A stretch of 64,000 nucleotides of DNA from Bradyrhizobium sp. SRL28 (GTDB taxonomy: Bacteria; Pseudomonadota; Alphaproteobacteria; Rhizobiales; Xanthobacteraceae), in assembly GCF_018596315.1 (NCBI RefSeq), contig NZ_JAHEAG010000013.1, positions 84,501-148,500 of the forward strand, read 5' to 3'. The notes under the pieces were generated by a model, which saw nothing but the letters and a program-made list of their open reading frames with translations, was not told the DNA's origin and ran no database searches. Shown piece by piece: positions 17,339 through 26,015 of the stretch. Position 1 is the stretch's first letter; every line of letters begins with the position of its first letter. Position numbers and translations under genes: made by a program.

Positions 17339-18406
17339 CTAGCCCCACGTGTGATGTAAATGATGTGCCAATTCGGGTGCGCCCGACTGGCTGTGATCGA
17401 CGACGATCGTGGGGGCTTCCGTTGTTACAATCGTGGCCGGCACATCGCCGACCGCGATGGTGGCAACTTGCGGTGCGGCCTGGGTTTCGCTGGCGCCGAT
17501 GATGTTGACGGCCTGCTGTCCAGACTGACCTTGCGCAATCATGCTTGCCAGATTGATATCGCCCGTAACGATATCGGTGATATCGCCACTGCTGTTCTGT
17601 GCCGCACCAGGAGGGACGTCCCCCTTGTTGATCTGGCTGAGTTCGAGCTGGATCTGGTGCACGATCTCGTCGGCATCCTCGACGGTCAACCCAACGAACA
17701 GGTCAGGGTTTGCAGCAATCAACGCTTCCATCTCTGCTATCGCAGCATCGAGGTTCTCGTCGGTCTGCGCCATGTTCTCGGTGTCGCCGGCCTCCGCCAG
17801 ATTGGTGGTCTCCTCCGAACTGGCGTCCGGCGCGGTGTCCGCCGTCTTGTCAGCGGGGGCAGAATCGGGCGCCGCGACTGGTTCGGTTACTGGCGCCGTC
17901 GGATTCGCCAGCACGGGATCGGTATTGACGGCGTTGAGGATACTGAGATGGCTGGCGCGCAGCGCTTGTTCTGCGCCGGGCGTGCTGCCTCCACCACTCA
18001 CCGAGGTGTTGGCTGCCGAGATGGCGGCGGTGATGTCGGACAACATCGCCTGAACATGGCCGAGCGCGGCGCCGGAAAACTGGCCTGTATTGAGTTCGGC
18101 CAGCACATTGTTCTGCACCGTCGTGAGATCGTTGGTGTGGTTTGCCATGCTGCCAGTTCGCTGGCCGCCTTGGTCGAGGGCGCTTTGCGACAAAGCATCC
18201 ATCGGCGGCCGAGCCATGCCGTTGAAGGTGGCGCCGAGGTCGGAGAAATTCGAACCGATCGGTCGTGTCATCGTTTGGCTGGCCGGCAGCGTTTCCTCTG
18301 ATGGCAGCGTGGACGACGAATCCGGAGCGACCGACGGACCGGCGGCTTCATCGGTCGGGAGATCGGGATCGACGTCGGGCTGATGTCCGTGAGCAAAGCG
18401 AGCCAT
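17339..18406 (-). CDS. Acidic, repeat-poor unknown protein, possible type I secretion cargo
   Basis: A 355-residue protein rich in Ala, Thr, Asp and Glu, with no cysteine seen, no signal peptide and no membrane helix. Predicted disordered at both ends; the middle has helical segments (TNDLTTVQNNVLAELNTG, DAAIAEMEALIAANPDLF, ADEIVHQIQLELSQINKG). No RTX nonapeptides are present. It is divergent from a type I secretion ABC transporter and membrane-fusion gene. Acidic, Cys-free composition and lack of an N-terminal signal are usual in type I substrates, so it is a candidate cargo, but this is inference. It ends in an unusual HHLHHTWG tail. I do not recognise a family. Confidence 0.6.
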   Translation of the reverse strand: MARFAHGHQPDVDPDLPTDEAAGPSVAPDSSSTLPSEETLPASQTMTRPIGSNFSDLGATFNGMARPPMDALSQSALDQGGQRTGSMANHTNDLTTVQNNVLAELNTGQFSGAALGHVQAMLSDITAAISAANTSVSGGGSTPGAEQALRASHLSILNAVNTDPVLANPTAPVTEPVAAPDSAPADKTADTAPDASSEETTNLAEAGDTENMAQTDENLDAAIAEMEALIAANPDLFVGLTVEDADEIVHQIQLELSQINKGDVPPGAAQNSSGDITDIVTGDINLASMIAQGQSGQQAVNIIGASETQAAPQVATIAVGDVPATIVTTEAPTIVVDHSQSGAPELAHHLHHTWG

Positions 18407-18869
18407 TATTATTCGCCCCTGTTATTCCTGGAATTCATGACATGTGCGCATGCCCCCGCCGGGGAGCAGGATGGGCGCACGGTGAAGGATCAGTTAGCTT
18501 CGTGGCGTCATTCGGCCCACACAGCGACTATTGAGCGCCGAAGCAAGGTGATAGACGGACGAATCCGTGACGCCCGCCGCGCCGAAAAACGGCGAAGAAA
18601 GCGCGTTCGAAAGCAAGGATAGAGAAGGATATCGCAGCCCTTGTCTGTGTCCGTTGCGGGAGTCCGCGGCGCTGTCGCTCTTGTGCCGAAATTTTACGCG
18701 GGCCGCGTGCACATGGGATCAGCGACAACAAGGCCTTTGCCATCGTTCTACCCACGAGCGAACTTGAACAATCGGCATTCGTCGCATTCCTGCCGAAAAA
18801 TGGTCTGCATCGCGCGTCAAGGAGACTTGATAGGGAGACCCGCGCTCGAGCGGGTCGAAGGGCAGTTCA
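18407..18869. other. 463-base divergent intergenic region
   Basis: This gap divides the acidic protein gene (leftward) from the secretion operon (rightward) and should hold both promoters. Short frames exist on both strands but none has both a convincing ribosome site and protein-like composition. I could not identify a clear sigma-70 or sigma-54 promoter or operator. Confidence 0.5.
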
Positions 18870-20717
18870 ATGGGTATCGCTCAGGGGCAGGCACAGAACC
18901 GAGCGCGGGCAGCGCCGACGCCCCGCGCAATTTCGGGGCTGCTTTCGACGCTGGCCGCCGACGATCCCGTCGCCAATGCGATGCGCGCGAGCGGGCGCCG
19001 CATGATCGGCGTCGCCGTGTTCAGCGGCGTCATCAACATCCTGATGCTGTCGGGCTCCCTCTATATGTTGCAGGTGTACGATCGGGTGATTCCGAGCCGT
19101 AACCTCGCGACCCTGTTCGGCCTGTCCTTGATGGTGCTGATCGCCTATCTGGTGCAGGGATACTTCGATGCGATGCGGTCGCGGATGCTTTGCCGGATCG
19201 CAACGCTGTTCGATGGCGCGCTGCAGGGGTCGATTCATTCGGCGCTCGCCACGTTGCCGCTGCGCGGGGTGAAGCCGGTCCTGATGCAGCAGCCGCTGCG
19301 CGATCTCGATCAGGTGCGCACCTTCATGTCGGGCATGGGACCGACGGCGTTCCTGGACATGCCGTGGATTCCGGTCTTTCTGATCGGGCTGTTTCTGTTT
19401 CACCCGCTGATCGGCTTCACGGCGCTGCTCGGCACCGCGGCGATCATTGCCATGACATTGGTGACCGAGCGTATCTCGCGCGGCGCGACCAAGGCGGCGA
19501 TGGACTTGAACGCGCAGCGGCAGGTGCTGGCGGATGCGACGCAGCGCAACGCGGAAATCGTTCGGGCGCTCGGCATGACGGATCGGTTGACGGCGCGCTG
19601 GTCGCAGGCCAACGAGCGGTACCTGCAGGAAAACATCCGCGCGACCGACGTCTATGCCAATCTCGGTTCGGCCGCGAAGGTGCTGCGCTATATCCTGCAA
19701 TCGGGAATGCTGGGCATAGGCGCCTATCTCGTCATCGCCGACAAGGCGTCGGGCGGCATCATGATCGCGTCCTCGATCCTGATGGGGCGCGCGCTCGCGC
19801 CCGTCGAAATCGCGCTCGGCACCTGGAAGCAACTGGCCGCCGCCCGCCAGGGCCTCGCGCGCCTGCGCGACATCTGCAAGGCGACCGCGCCGCCTCCGGC
19901 GCCGCCGGTCATGTTGCCGCGTCCCTGCCGCGAATTGTCCGTGCAGAATCTCGCGGTGGCAGCACCCGGCTTCGACATGCCTATCGTGTCCGGTGTCACG
20001 TTTTCGCTCAAGGCCGGCGCGGGGCTGGCGCTGCTGGGCGCGAGCGCCTCGGGCAAGACCTCGCTCTCGAAGGCGCTGGTTGGAATCTGGCCGGCGCATC
20101 GGGGCGCCGTGCGGCTCGACGGCGCGTCGCTCGATCAATGGCGCAACGAGGATCTCGGCCGGCATGTCGGCTATCTGCCACAGGATGCCGGCCTGTTCGA
20201 TGGCACCGTGGCGGAGAACATCTGCCGCTTTGACGAACACGCGACCTCCGACGCCATCCTGAAGGCTGCGCAGATCGCAGGTGTCCACGACATCATCCTG
20301 CGCCTGCCGGAAGGCTACGCGACGCGAATAGGGCAGGGCGGCATGTCGCTGTCGGCTGGCCAGAAGCAGCGGGTGGGCCTGGCGCGGGCGGTGTTCGGTG
20401 ACCCGTTCCTGCTGGTGCTCGATGAGCCCAACGCCAATCTGGATGCCGACGGCGAGAACGCCTTGACGCGCGCCATCGGGATCATGCGTCAGAACAAATC
20501 CATCGTCGTCGTCATCTCGCATCGTCCGAGCGCGCTCTCCGCGCTGGATATGACGATGGTGCTCTACGAAGGCAAGGCGATCGCGTTCGGCCCGAGCGCA
20601 GAAGTGTTCGCGCGCGTCCGCAACGCTGGCGGCAAGGGCGCGCCGGGATCGCCGCAGCCCCCACCGCAGGCCAAGGCAGAGCAGCGCCCATCACTTGCCG
20701 AGAGTGTTTCATCATGA
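18870..20717 (+). CDS. Type I secretion ABC transporter, PrtD/HasD family
   Basis: A 615-residue inner-membrane exporter. The membrane domain occupies residues about 45-340 (VFSGVINILMLSGSLYMLQVYDRVI is the family hallmark). The ATPase follows with Walker A LGASASGKTS near residues 388-396, signature LSAGQKQRVGLARAV and Walker B LLVLDEPNANLD. There is no C39 peptidase domain, so it would export cargo with an uncleaved C-terminal signal. It overlaps the membrane-fusion gene by ATGA. No TolC gene is in the window, so an outer-membrane channel must come from elsewhere. Confidence 0.92.
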   Translation: MGIAQGQAQNRARAAPTPRAISGLLSTLAADDPVANAMRASGRRMIGVAVFSGVINILMLSGSLYMLQVYDRVIPSRNLATLFGLSLMVLIAYLVQGYFDAMRSRMLCRIATLFDGALQGSIHSALATLPLRGVKPVLMQQPLRDLDQVRTFMSGMGPTAFLDMPWIPVFLIGLFLFHPLIGFTALLGTAAIIAMTLVTERISRGATKAAMDLNAQRQVLADATQRNAEIVRALGMTDRLTARWSQANERYLQENIRATDVYANLGSAAKVLRYILQSGMLGIGAYLVIADKASGGIMIASSILMGRALAPVEIALGTWKQLAAARQGLARLRDICKATAPPPAPPVMLPRPCRELSVQNLAVAAPGFDMPIVSGVTFSLKAGAGLALLGASASGKTSLSKALVGIWPAHRGAVRLDGASLDQWRNEDLGRHVGYLPQDAGLFDGTVAENICRFDEHATSDAILKAAQIAGVHDIILRLPEGYATRIGQGGMSLSAGQKQRVGLARAVFGDPFLLVLDEPNANLDADGENALTRAIGIMRQNKSIVVVISHRPSALSALDMTMVLYEGKAIAFGPSAEVFARVRNAGGKGAPGSPQPPPQAKAEQRPSLAESVSS

Positions 20718-22702
20718 AGAGTTTTGATCACGATGAAAGAGGTGCGCGACGCCGGATCGGGGGGACAGATGAGGACGTCGCGGCGCCGCAGGGCCAGGCG
20801 CTGATCCTCGAACTGCAGCGATTGCGGCAGGCTTTCGAGCACGACAATCTGCAGGACCAGCGGCCGCCGCTTCGCCGCCCGGCGAATGACGAATCACGTC
20901 CGGGCTCCCGGCGTTCGCGCCAGGCCCGGCCGAAGCGGACGAAAAAGAAAGGCAAGATGGGACGGGTGCTGGATTGGCTCGGCCCCTTCGGATCCCAGTC
21001 CGAGGTTCTCGATCCCGAGCCTCCGGCGCCGCGCGGCGGACGCAGCACGCGTCAGCCGGAGTTCATGACCCCGCCACCGGCGGGCAGTGCGCGCGGCCCG
21101 GCGGGCCATGCCCCGGCAGGCAATTCGTGGCCGAACGAACGGCAGGCGCGCGGTCCGATGATCGCGCCCGACGATCCGTCGCTCATGTACATTCCGAAGC
21201 CGCGGCCGGAGGCTTTGCAGATCGACGACAGGCGGGAACCGCCTCGCATCGAGGCGCCCCAATTGGCGCCGCCGAGCCCCGCGGGCCCGGTGCCGCGCGA
21301 ACGTTCCGTGACCGGGGTCGTCCGCAACGGCCTGACCGCTGGCGTCGCATTCCTTGCCAATCGCGATGGATCGGCGGATGTGGCGGGCGCGCCCGGCGAG
21401 AGCATCGTGCTGCGGGCGGCGCGCGCCTATGAGGGCGAATTGCGCACCGGGTTGCGGGCGCTGCTGGTCGTCGGCGGGTTGGCAGGCGGCTGGATGGCGC
21501 TGGTCCCGTTGTCGGGCGCCGTCGTGGTGCCGGGCAATCTGGTGGTGCAGTCCAACGTCAAGGCCATTCAGCATCCGACCGGCGGCGTGGTCGCGCAGAT
21601 CGCGGTCAATAATGGCATGCGGGTCAACGCCGGCGATCTGCTGCTGCGGCTGGACGCGACGCAGGCGCAGGCCAGCCTTCAGGTGGTGAGCAAGCAACTC
21701 GACGAAGTACGGGCGAAGATCTCGCGGCTGGTCGCCGAGCGCGACGGTCTGCCCCGGCCGGCGATACCGGCCGAAATGTCGGCCCGGCTGGACGACGGCA
21801 ATGTCAAGACGCTGCTCGCCTCCGAAGCCTCGCTGTTCAGGGCGCGGGTGACCGCGCGCGAGAGCCAGAAGGAGCTGTTGCAGAGCAAGGTGTCGCAGCT
21901 TGGCGAGGAGATCATAGGTCTCGAAGCGCAGGTCGCGTCCAAGGCCAAGCAACTGGAGCTGATCACCGGCGAGCTCACGGGCGTGCAGGAGCTCTTCGAC
22001 AAGCGTCTCGTGCCGATCGCGCGGCTCACGGCCTTGCAGCGCGAGAGCGCCAGAATCGAAGGTGAACGCGGCCAGTTGATGTCAACCATCGCCGAGACCA
22101 AAACCAAGGTCGACGAGGCGAAGCTTCAGATGGTCAGGCTCGACCAGGATGTACGGACGGAAGTCGTCAAGGATCTCGGCGAGGCGCAGGGCAAGGAGGC
22201 CGAACTTAGCGAGCGGAGCATCGCGGCGCGCGACGTGCTCAACCGCATCGAGATGCGCGCACCGACGTCGGGCGTGATCCACCAGCTGAACGCCCACACC
22301 ATCGGCGGCGTCATTCGCGCCGGCGACACCGTCATGGAGGTGGTGCCGGATTCCGACGATCTGCAGATCGAGGCCAAGTTGCAGCCGAATGACATCGACC
22401 AGGTGCGGAAGGGCCAGCAGGCTTTTGTCCGATTCTCGGCCTTCAACCAGCGTGTGACGCCGCAGTTGATCGGTCAGGTGTCGTATGTCTCGCCCGACAC
22501 CACCAGCGACAAACAGACCAACATGTCCTATTTCACGGTCCGGATCATGCTGCCGGAAGAAGAGCGCCGGCGGCTGGCTGGGCTGCAGCTCTCCTCGGGC
22601 ATGCCCGCGGAAGTGTTCATGCAGACCGGCAGCCGGACCATGCTCAGTTATCTGTTCAAGCCGATCCTGGACCAGTTCCAGCGCGCCTTTGTCGAGCGGT
22701 GA
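20714..22702 (+). CDS. HlyD-family membrane fusion protein with long N-terminal extension
   Basis: A 662-residue protein, against ~430-480 for typical HlyD/PrtE. The first ~245 residues are an added, Pro/Arg/Gly-rich, probably disordered cytoplasmic region that includes a basic patch (ARPKRTKKKGKMGRVLDWLG). A single membrane helix (ALLVVGGLAGGWMALVPLSG) follows. The periplasmic part has the lipoyl halves (IQHPTGGVVAQIAVNNGMRV and RAPTSGVIHQLNAHTIGGVI), a long coiled coil and a C-terminal beta-barrel. It pairs with the ABC exporter through an ATGA overlap. The extension may recruit cargo or regulate assembly, which is inference. Confidence 0.9.
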   Translation: MKSFDHDERGARRRIGGTDEDVAAPQGQALILELQRLRQAFEHDNLQDQRPPLRRPANDESRPGSRRSRQARPKRTKKKGKMGRVLDWLGPFGSQSEVLDPEPPAPRGGRSTRQPEFMTPPPAGSARGPAGHAPAGNSWPNERQARGPMIAPDDPSLMYIPKPRPEALQIDDRREPPRIEAPQLAPPSPAGPVPRERSVTGVVRNGLTAGVAFLANRDGSADVAGAPGESIVLRAARAYEGELRTGLRALLVVGGLAGGWMALVPLSGAVVVPGNLVVQSNVKAIQHPTGGVVAQIAVNNGMRVNAGDLLLRLDATQAQASLQVVSKQLDEVRAKISRLVAERDGLPRPAIPAEMSARLDDGNVKTLLASEASLFRARVTARESQKELLQSKVSQLGEEIIGLEAQVASKAKQLELITGELTGVQELFDKRLVPIARLTALQRESARIEGERGQLMSTIAETKTKVDEAKLQMVRLDQDVRTEVVKDLGEAQGKEAELSERSIAARDVLNRIEMRAPTSGVIHQLNAHTIGGVIRAGDTVMEVVPDSDDLQIEAKLQPNDIDQVRKGQQAFVRFSAFNQRVTPQLIGQVSYVSPDTTSDKQTNMSYFTVRIMLPEEERRRLAGLQLSSGMPAEVFMQTGSRTMLSYLFKPILDQFQRAFVER

Positions 22703-22801
22703 GGGGGCGATATCGGGTTGCTGCGAGGCTAAAACTTGCCACTCCAGATGGTATCGCTATATCAGGGCTTTGCTTTTGCCCTGTTCCCTGCGAGCCCCCT
22801 G

Positions 22802-24682
22802 ATGACCACCACCACTGCCCCCGAATCCCAGCCGTTCCAGGCCGAGGTTGCCGAACTTCTGAACCTGATGGTGCACTCGGTCTATTCGGAGACCGACATC
22901 TTCCTGCGCGAGCTGATTTCGAACGCATCGGATGCCTGCGACAAGCTGCGCTATGAGGCGATATCAGCGCCCGAGCTGATTGCCGACGGCGCGCCGCCCA
23001 GGATCCGCATCGCGCCGAACAAGGCGGCCGATACGCTTTCCGTCGTCGACAGCGGCATCGGCATGGACCGGCAGGAGCTGATCGACAATCTCGGCACCAT
23101 CGCACGCTCCGGCACGAAATCCTTTCTCTCCCGCCTGACCGAGGCCAAGGACGGCACCAATCTGATCGGCCAGTTCGGGGTCGGCTTCTATGCCGCGTTC
23201 ATGGTTGCCGATCGCATCGTCGTCACCAGCCGCCGCGCCGGTTCGGATGAGGCTTTTGTCTGGTCGTCCTCGGGTGGCAGCGGGTTTGAAATCGCGCCTG
23301 CCAGCGAGGAGGACGCCGCGCGTGTCACGCGCGGCACCGAGATCGTCCTGCACCTGAAAAAGGATGCGGCGAAGTATCTGGAGACGTTCGAGATCGAGCG
23401 CATCGTCCGCGCCTGGTCCGACAACATCCAGTTTCCGATCGAACTGGTGCCGGAGGAGGGCGAGCCGCGCCAGATCAATTCGGCCAGCGCGCTGTGGCAG
23501 CGGCCGAAATCGGAGCTCTCGGCAGAGGACTACAAGCAGGCCTACCAGCAGATCGCCGGCGCGTTCGACGATCCCGCGATGACGCTGCATTATCGCGCCG
23601 AGGGCCGGCAGTCCTATGCGGTGCTGCTGTTTGCGCCGTCGACCAAGCCGTTCGACCTGTTCGATCAGTCGCGCAAGGGCAAGGTCAAGCTTTATGTCCG
23701 CCGCGTCTTCATCGCCGACGACGCCGATCTCTTGCCGGCTTACTTGCGCTTCATCCGCGGCGTGATCGACAGCGAGGATTTGCCGCTCAACATCTCCAGA
23801 GAGATGCTGCAGAACAATCCGCAGCTCACGCAGATCCGCAAAGCCGTGACCGGCCGCGTGATATCGGAGCTGGAAAGCCTCGGCGAGAAGGAGCCGGAAG
23901 CGTTCGAAAAAATCTGGGACGCGTTCGGCCCCGTGATCAAGGAAGGCATCTGGGAGGACTTTGAGCGCCGCGAGAAACTGTTAGGCTTGTCGCGCTTCAC
24001 CACGACCAAGGGCGAGAAGCGCGCGCTCAAGCAATATGTCGAGGACCTCAAGCCGAATCAGACCGACATCTATTACCTGACCGGCGACAGCATCGAACGG
24101 CTGAAGGCGAATCCGAAGCTGGAATCCGCGACCGCGCGCGGCATTGAGGTGCTGCTGCTGACCGATCCGGTCGATGCGTTCTGGACCTCGGCGCCGCTCG
24201 ATTTCGGCGGCAAGCCGCTGAAGTCGCTGAGCCAGGGCGATATCGATTTCGCCCTGATCCCGCTGCTGGATGACAAGGCCGAGGACAAGAAGGACGAGGC
24301 CGGCGCCGACGAAGCCATGACGATTGCGCTGATCAAGGACGCGCTCGGCGAGCGCGTCTCCGACGTGCGCGCCTCGCAGCGGCTGACCTCGAGTGCGTCA
24401 TGCCTGGTTGCCGGCGGTGACGCGCATGATCGTATGCTCGAGCGGCTCTTGGCGATGCAGAACAAGGCTCCCACCACCAAGCCGATCCTGGAGATCAACA
24501 TGCGCCATCCCCTGGTCGCGGCGATCGCCGGCGACAAGGATGCGGCCAAGGAACTGTCAAAGGATCTGTCGTTCCTGCTGCTGGAGCAGGCTCAGATCCT
24601 CGACGGCGAGTTGCCGGAAGATCCGGCGGCCTTTGCCAACCGGCTCAATCAGCTGGTGCTGCGGGGGATAGCGAAGGGGTAG
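22802..24682 (+). CDS. htpG: Chaperone HtpG (bacterial Hsp90)
   Basis: A 626-residue ATP-dependent chaperone. I chose the ATG at 22802 because the protein then starts just before the conserved FQAEVAELLNLMVHSVYS; an earlier in-frame TTG is unlikely. The GHKL ATPase motifs are ELISNASDACDKLR, DSGIGMDRQELIDNLGTIARSGTKSF and GQFGVGFYAAFMVAD. Middle and C-terminal domains are full length. It stands alone in its direction between the secretion operon and a DUF3095 gene. No heat-shock promoter could be assigned with confidence. Confidence 0.96.
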   Translation: MTTTTAPESQPFQAEVAELLNLMVHSVYSETDIFLRELISNASDACDKLRYEAISAPELIADGAPPRIRIAPNKAADTLSVVDSGIGMDRQELIDNLGTIARSGTKSFLSRLTEAKDGTNLIGQFGVGFYAAFMVADRIVVTSRRAGSDEAFVWSSSGGSGFEIAPASEEDAARVTRGTEIVLHLKKDAAKYLETFEIERIVRAWSDNIQFPIELVPEEGEPRQINSASALWQRPKSELSAEDYKQAYQQIAGAFDDPAMTLHYRAEGRQSYAVLLFAPSTKPFDLFDQSRKGKVKLYVRRVFIADDADLLPAYLRFIRGVIDSEDLPLNISREMLQNNPQLTQIRKAVTGRVISELESLGEKEPEAFEKIWDAFGPVIKEGIWEDFERREKLLGLSRFTTTKGEKRALKQYVEDLKPNQTDIYYLTGDSIERLKANPKLESATARGIEVLLLTDPVDAFWTSAPLDFGGKPLKSLSQGDIDFALIPLLDDKAEDKKDEAGADEAMTIALIKDALGERVSDVRASQRLTSSASCLVAGGDAHDRMLERLLAMQNKAPTTKPILEINMRHPLVAAIAGDKDAAKELSKDLSFLLLEQAQILDGELPEDPAAFANRLNQLVLRGIAKG

Positions 24683-24767
24683 GACGTTCAGCCGCACGGC
24701 TGAACCAGATTCCAATATCGGTCGTATCTGCTAGGAAGGTGCGAACCCCGGGGTAGCCCAGATCGCC

Positions 24768-25922
24768 ATGACGACGCCTGACGGCACCGATATTTTCTAC
24801 GGCTCGATCCCGGTCTTTCGCGGCTTTGGCAGCCTGATGGACCCGGCGATGTATTCGCCGTTGCCTGATGACTGGACCGTCGGCGTCGCCGATATCGTGG
24901 AATCGACCAAGGCGATCGCGAACCAGCGCTACAAGGCAGTCAACATGGCGGGTGCGGCCGTCATCGCGGCCGTCACCAACGCGCTCGACGGGCGCGAATT
25001 TCCGTTCGTGTTCGGCGGCGATGGCGCGAGCTTTGCGGTGTCGCCCGGCGACCTCGCGCGCGCCCGCGATGCGCTGGCGGCGACCGCGGCATGGGTCCGC
25101 GAAGATCTCGATCTGGTGATGCGGGTGGCGCTGGTGCCGGTCAGGGATATCCGCGCGCAGGGCCTCGACATCAAGGTAGCCCGCTTCGGCCCGTCGGCCA
25201 ATCTGTCCTACGCGATGTTTTCCGGCGGCGGGTTGGGGTGGGCGGATGCCGCGATGAAGCGGGGCGAGTTTGCGGTGCCGGCGGCAGCGCCCGGCACGCA
25301 GCCCGATCTGTCCGGCCTGTCGTGCCGGTTCGAGGAAATGCCTTCCACGCGCGGGATCATTCTGTCCGTACTCGTGGTGCCTACCAAGGGCGCCGATCCA
25401 CTCGCCTTCCGCAAGGTGATCGAAGACATCATCAGGCTGGTCGAACAGTCTCCGGATGCCGGGCGGCCGGTGCCGCCGGGCGGGCCGCCGCTGCGCTGGC
25501 CGCCGGCCGGCGTGGAGTATGAAGCGCGCGCCGCGCGCGGCGGGCCGCTGTTGAAGCGGCGCTCGATCGTGCTCGCGGTGACGCTGTGGGCCTATGTCGT
25601 GATGCGCTTCGGCATCAAGGTCGGCAATTTCGTGCCGAAGAATTACGTGCAGCAGGTGGTGGAAAATTCCGACTTCCGCAAATATGACGACGGCCTGCGG
25701 ATGATCCTCGATTGCACGCAGGAGCTGGAGCGCGCGCTGGCGGAGCTTCTGGTCAACGCGGCCTCAGCGAGGGTCGTGCGCTACGGCCTGCACCGGCAGG
25801 ACGCGGCGATGATGACCTGCTTCACGCCGTCGGTGATGCGCAGCGATCACGTCCACTTCATCGACGGCGCCCGCGGCGGGTATGCCTCGGCGGCGACAGC
25901 GCTGAAGGCGATGGCGGCGTAG
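24768..25922 (+). CDS. DUF3095 protein (cyclase-like)
   Basis: A 384-residue protein of a family related to class III nucleotide cyclases. The N-terminal domain has VGVADIVESTKAIANQRYKAVN, which matches the metal-binding strand of cyclases, and FPFVFGGDGASFAV, which matches the second metal aspartate loop. A C-terminal helical domain with IVLAVTLWAYVVMRFGIKVG and a conserved FRKYDDGLRMILDCT segment completes the family. The activity of DUF3095 proteins is not known to me. A dispersed repeat follows 14 bases after the stop. Confidence 0.85.
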   Translation: MTTPDGTDIFYGSIPVFRGFGSLMDPAMYSPLPDDWTVGVADIVESTKAIANQRYKAVNMAGAAVIAAVTNALDGREFPFVFGGDGASFAVSPGDLARARDALAATAAWVREDLDLVMRVALVPVRDIRAQGLDIKVARFGPSANLSYAMFSGGGLGWADAAMKRGEFAVPAAAPGTQPDLSGLSCRFEEMPSTRGIILSVLVVPTKGADPLAFRKVIEDIIRLVEQSPDAGRPVPPGGPPLRWPPAGVEYEARAARGGPLLKRRSIVLAVTLWAYVVMRFGIKVGNFVPKNYVQQVVENSDFRKYDDGLRMILDCTQELERALAELLVNAASARVVRYGLHRQDAAMMTCFTPSVMRSDHVHFIDGARGGYASAATALKAMAA

Positions 25923-25936
25923 TTTCAGGTCCCATG

Positions 25937-25975
25937 GTGTTCTCGAGCGAAGTGGTACCGGATTCCCGTAAGGTG
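25937..25975 (+). repeat. Dispersed intergenic repeat, copy 2 (diverged)
   Basis: GTGTTCTCGAGCGAAGTGGT and the following ACCGGATTCCCGT correspond to the core of the repeat at 12882-12947, with a deleted base and several substitutions. It again lies just downstream of a stop codon, here of the DUF3095 gene. Confidence 0.6.
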
Positions 25976-26015
25976 CCGGCGGAGTAGATTTTACGAGCCC
26001 GGTTCAGCGAAATCG

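Noticed and set aside
17339..18406. RTX toxin or adhesin
   Set aside because: No GGxGxDxUx nonapeptide repeats are present; the acidic protein can only be proposed as non-RTX cargo.
18867..20522. 551-codon antisense frame opposite the type I secretion ATPase
   Set aside because: Composition is Arg/His/Gln-rich without any motif; the opposite strand has clear Walker motifs.
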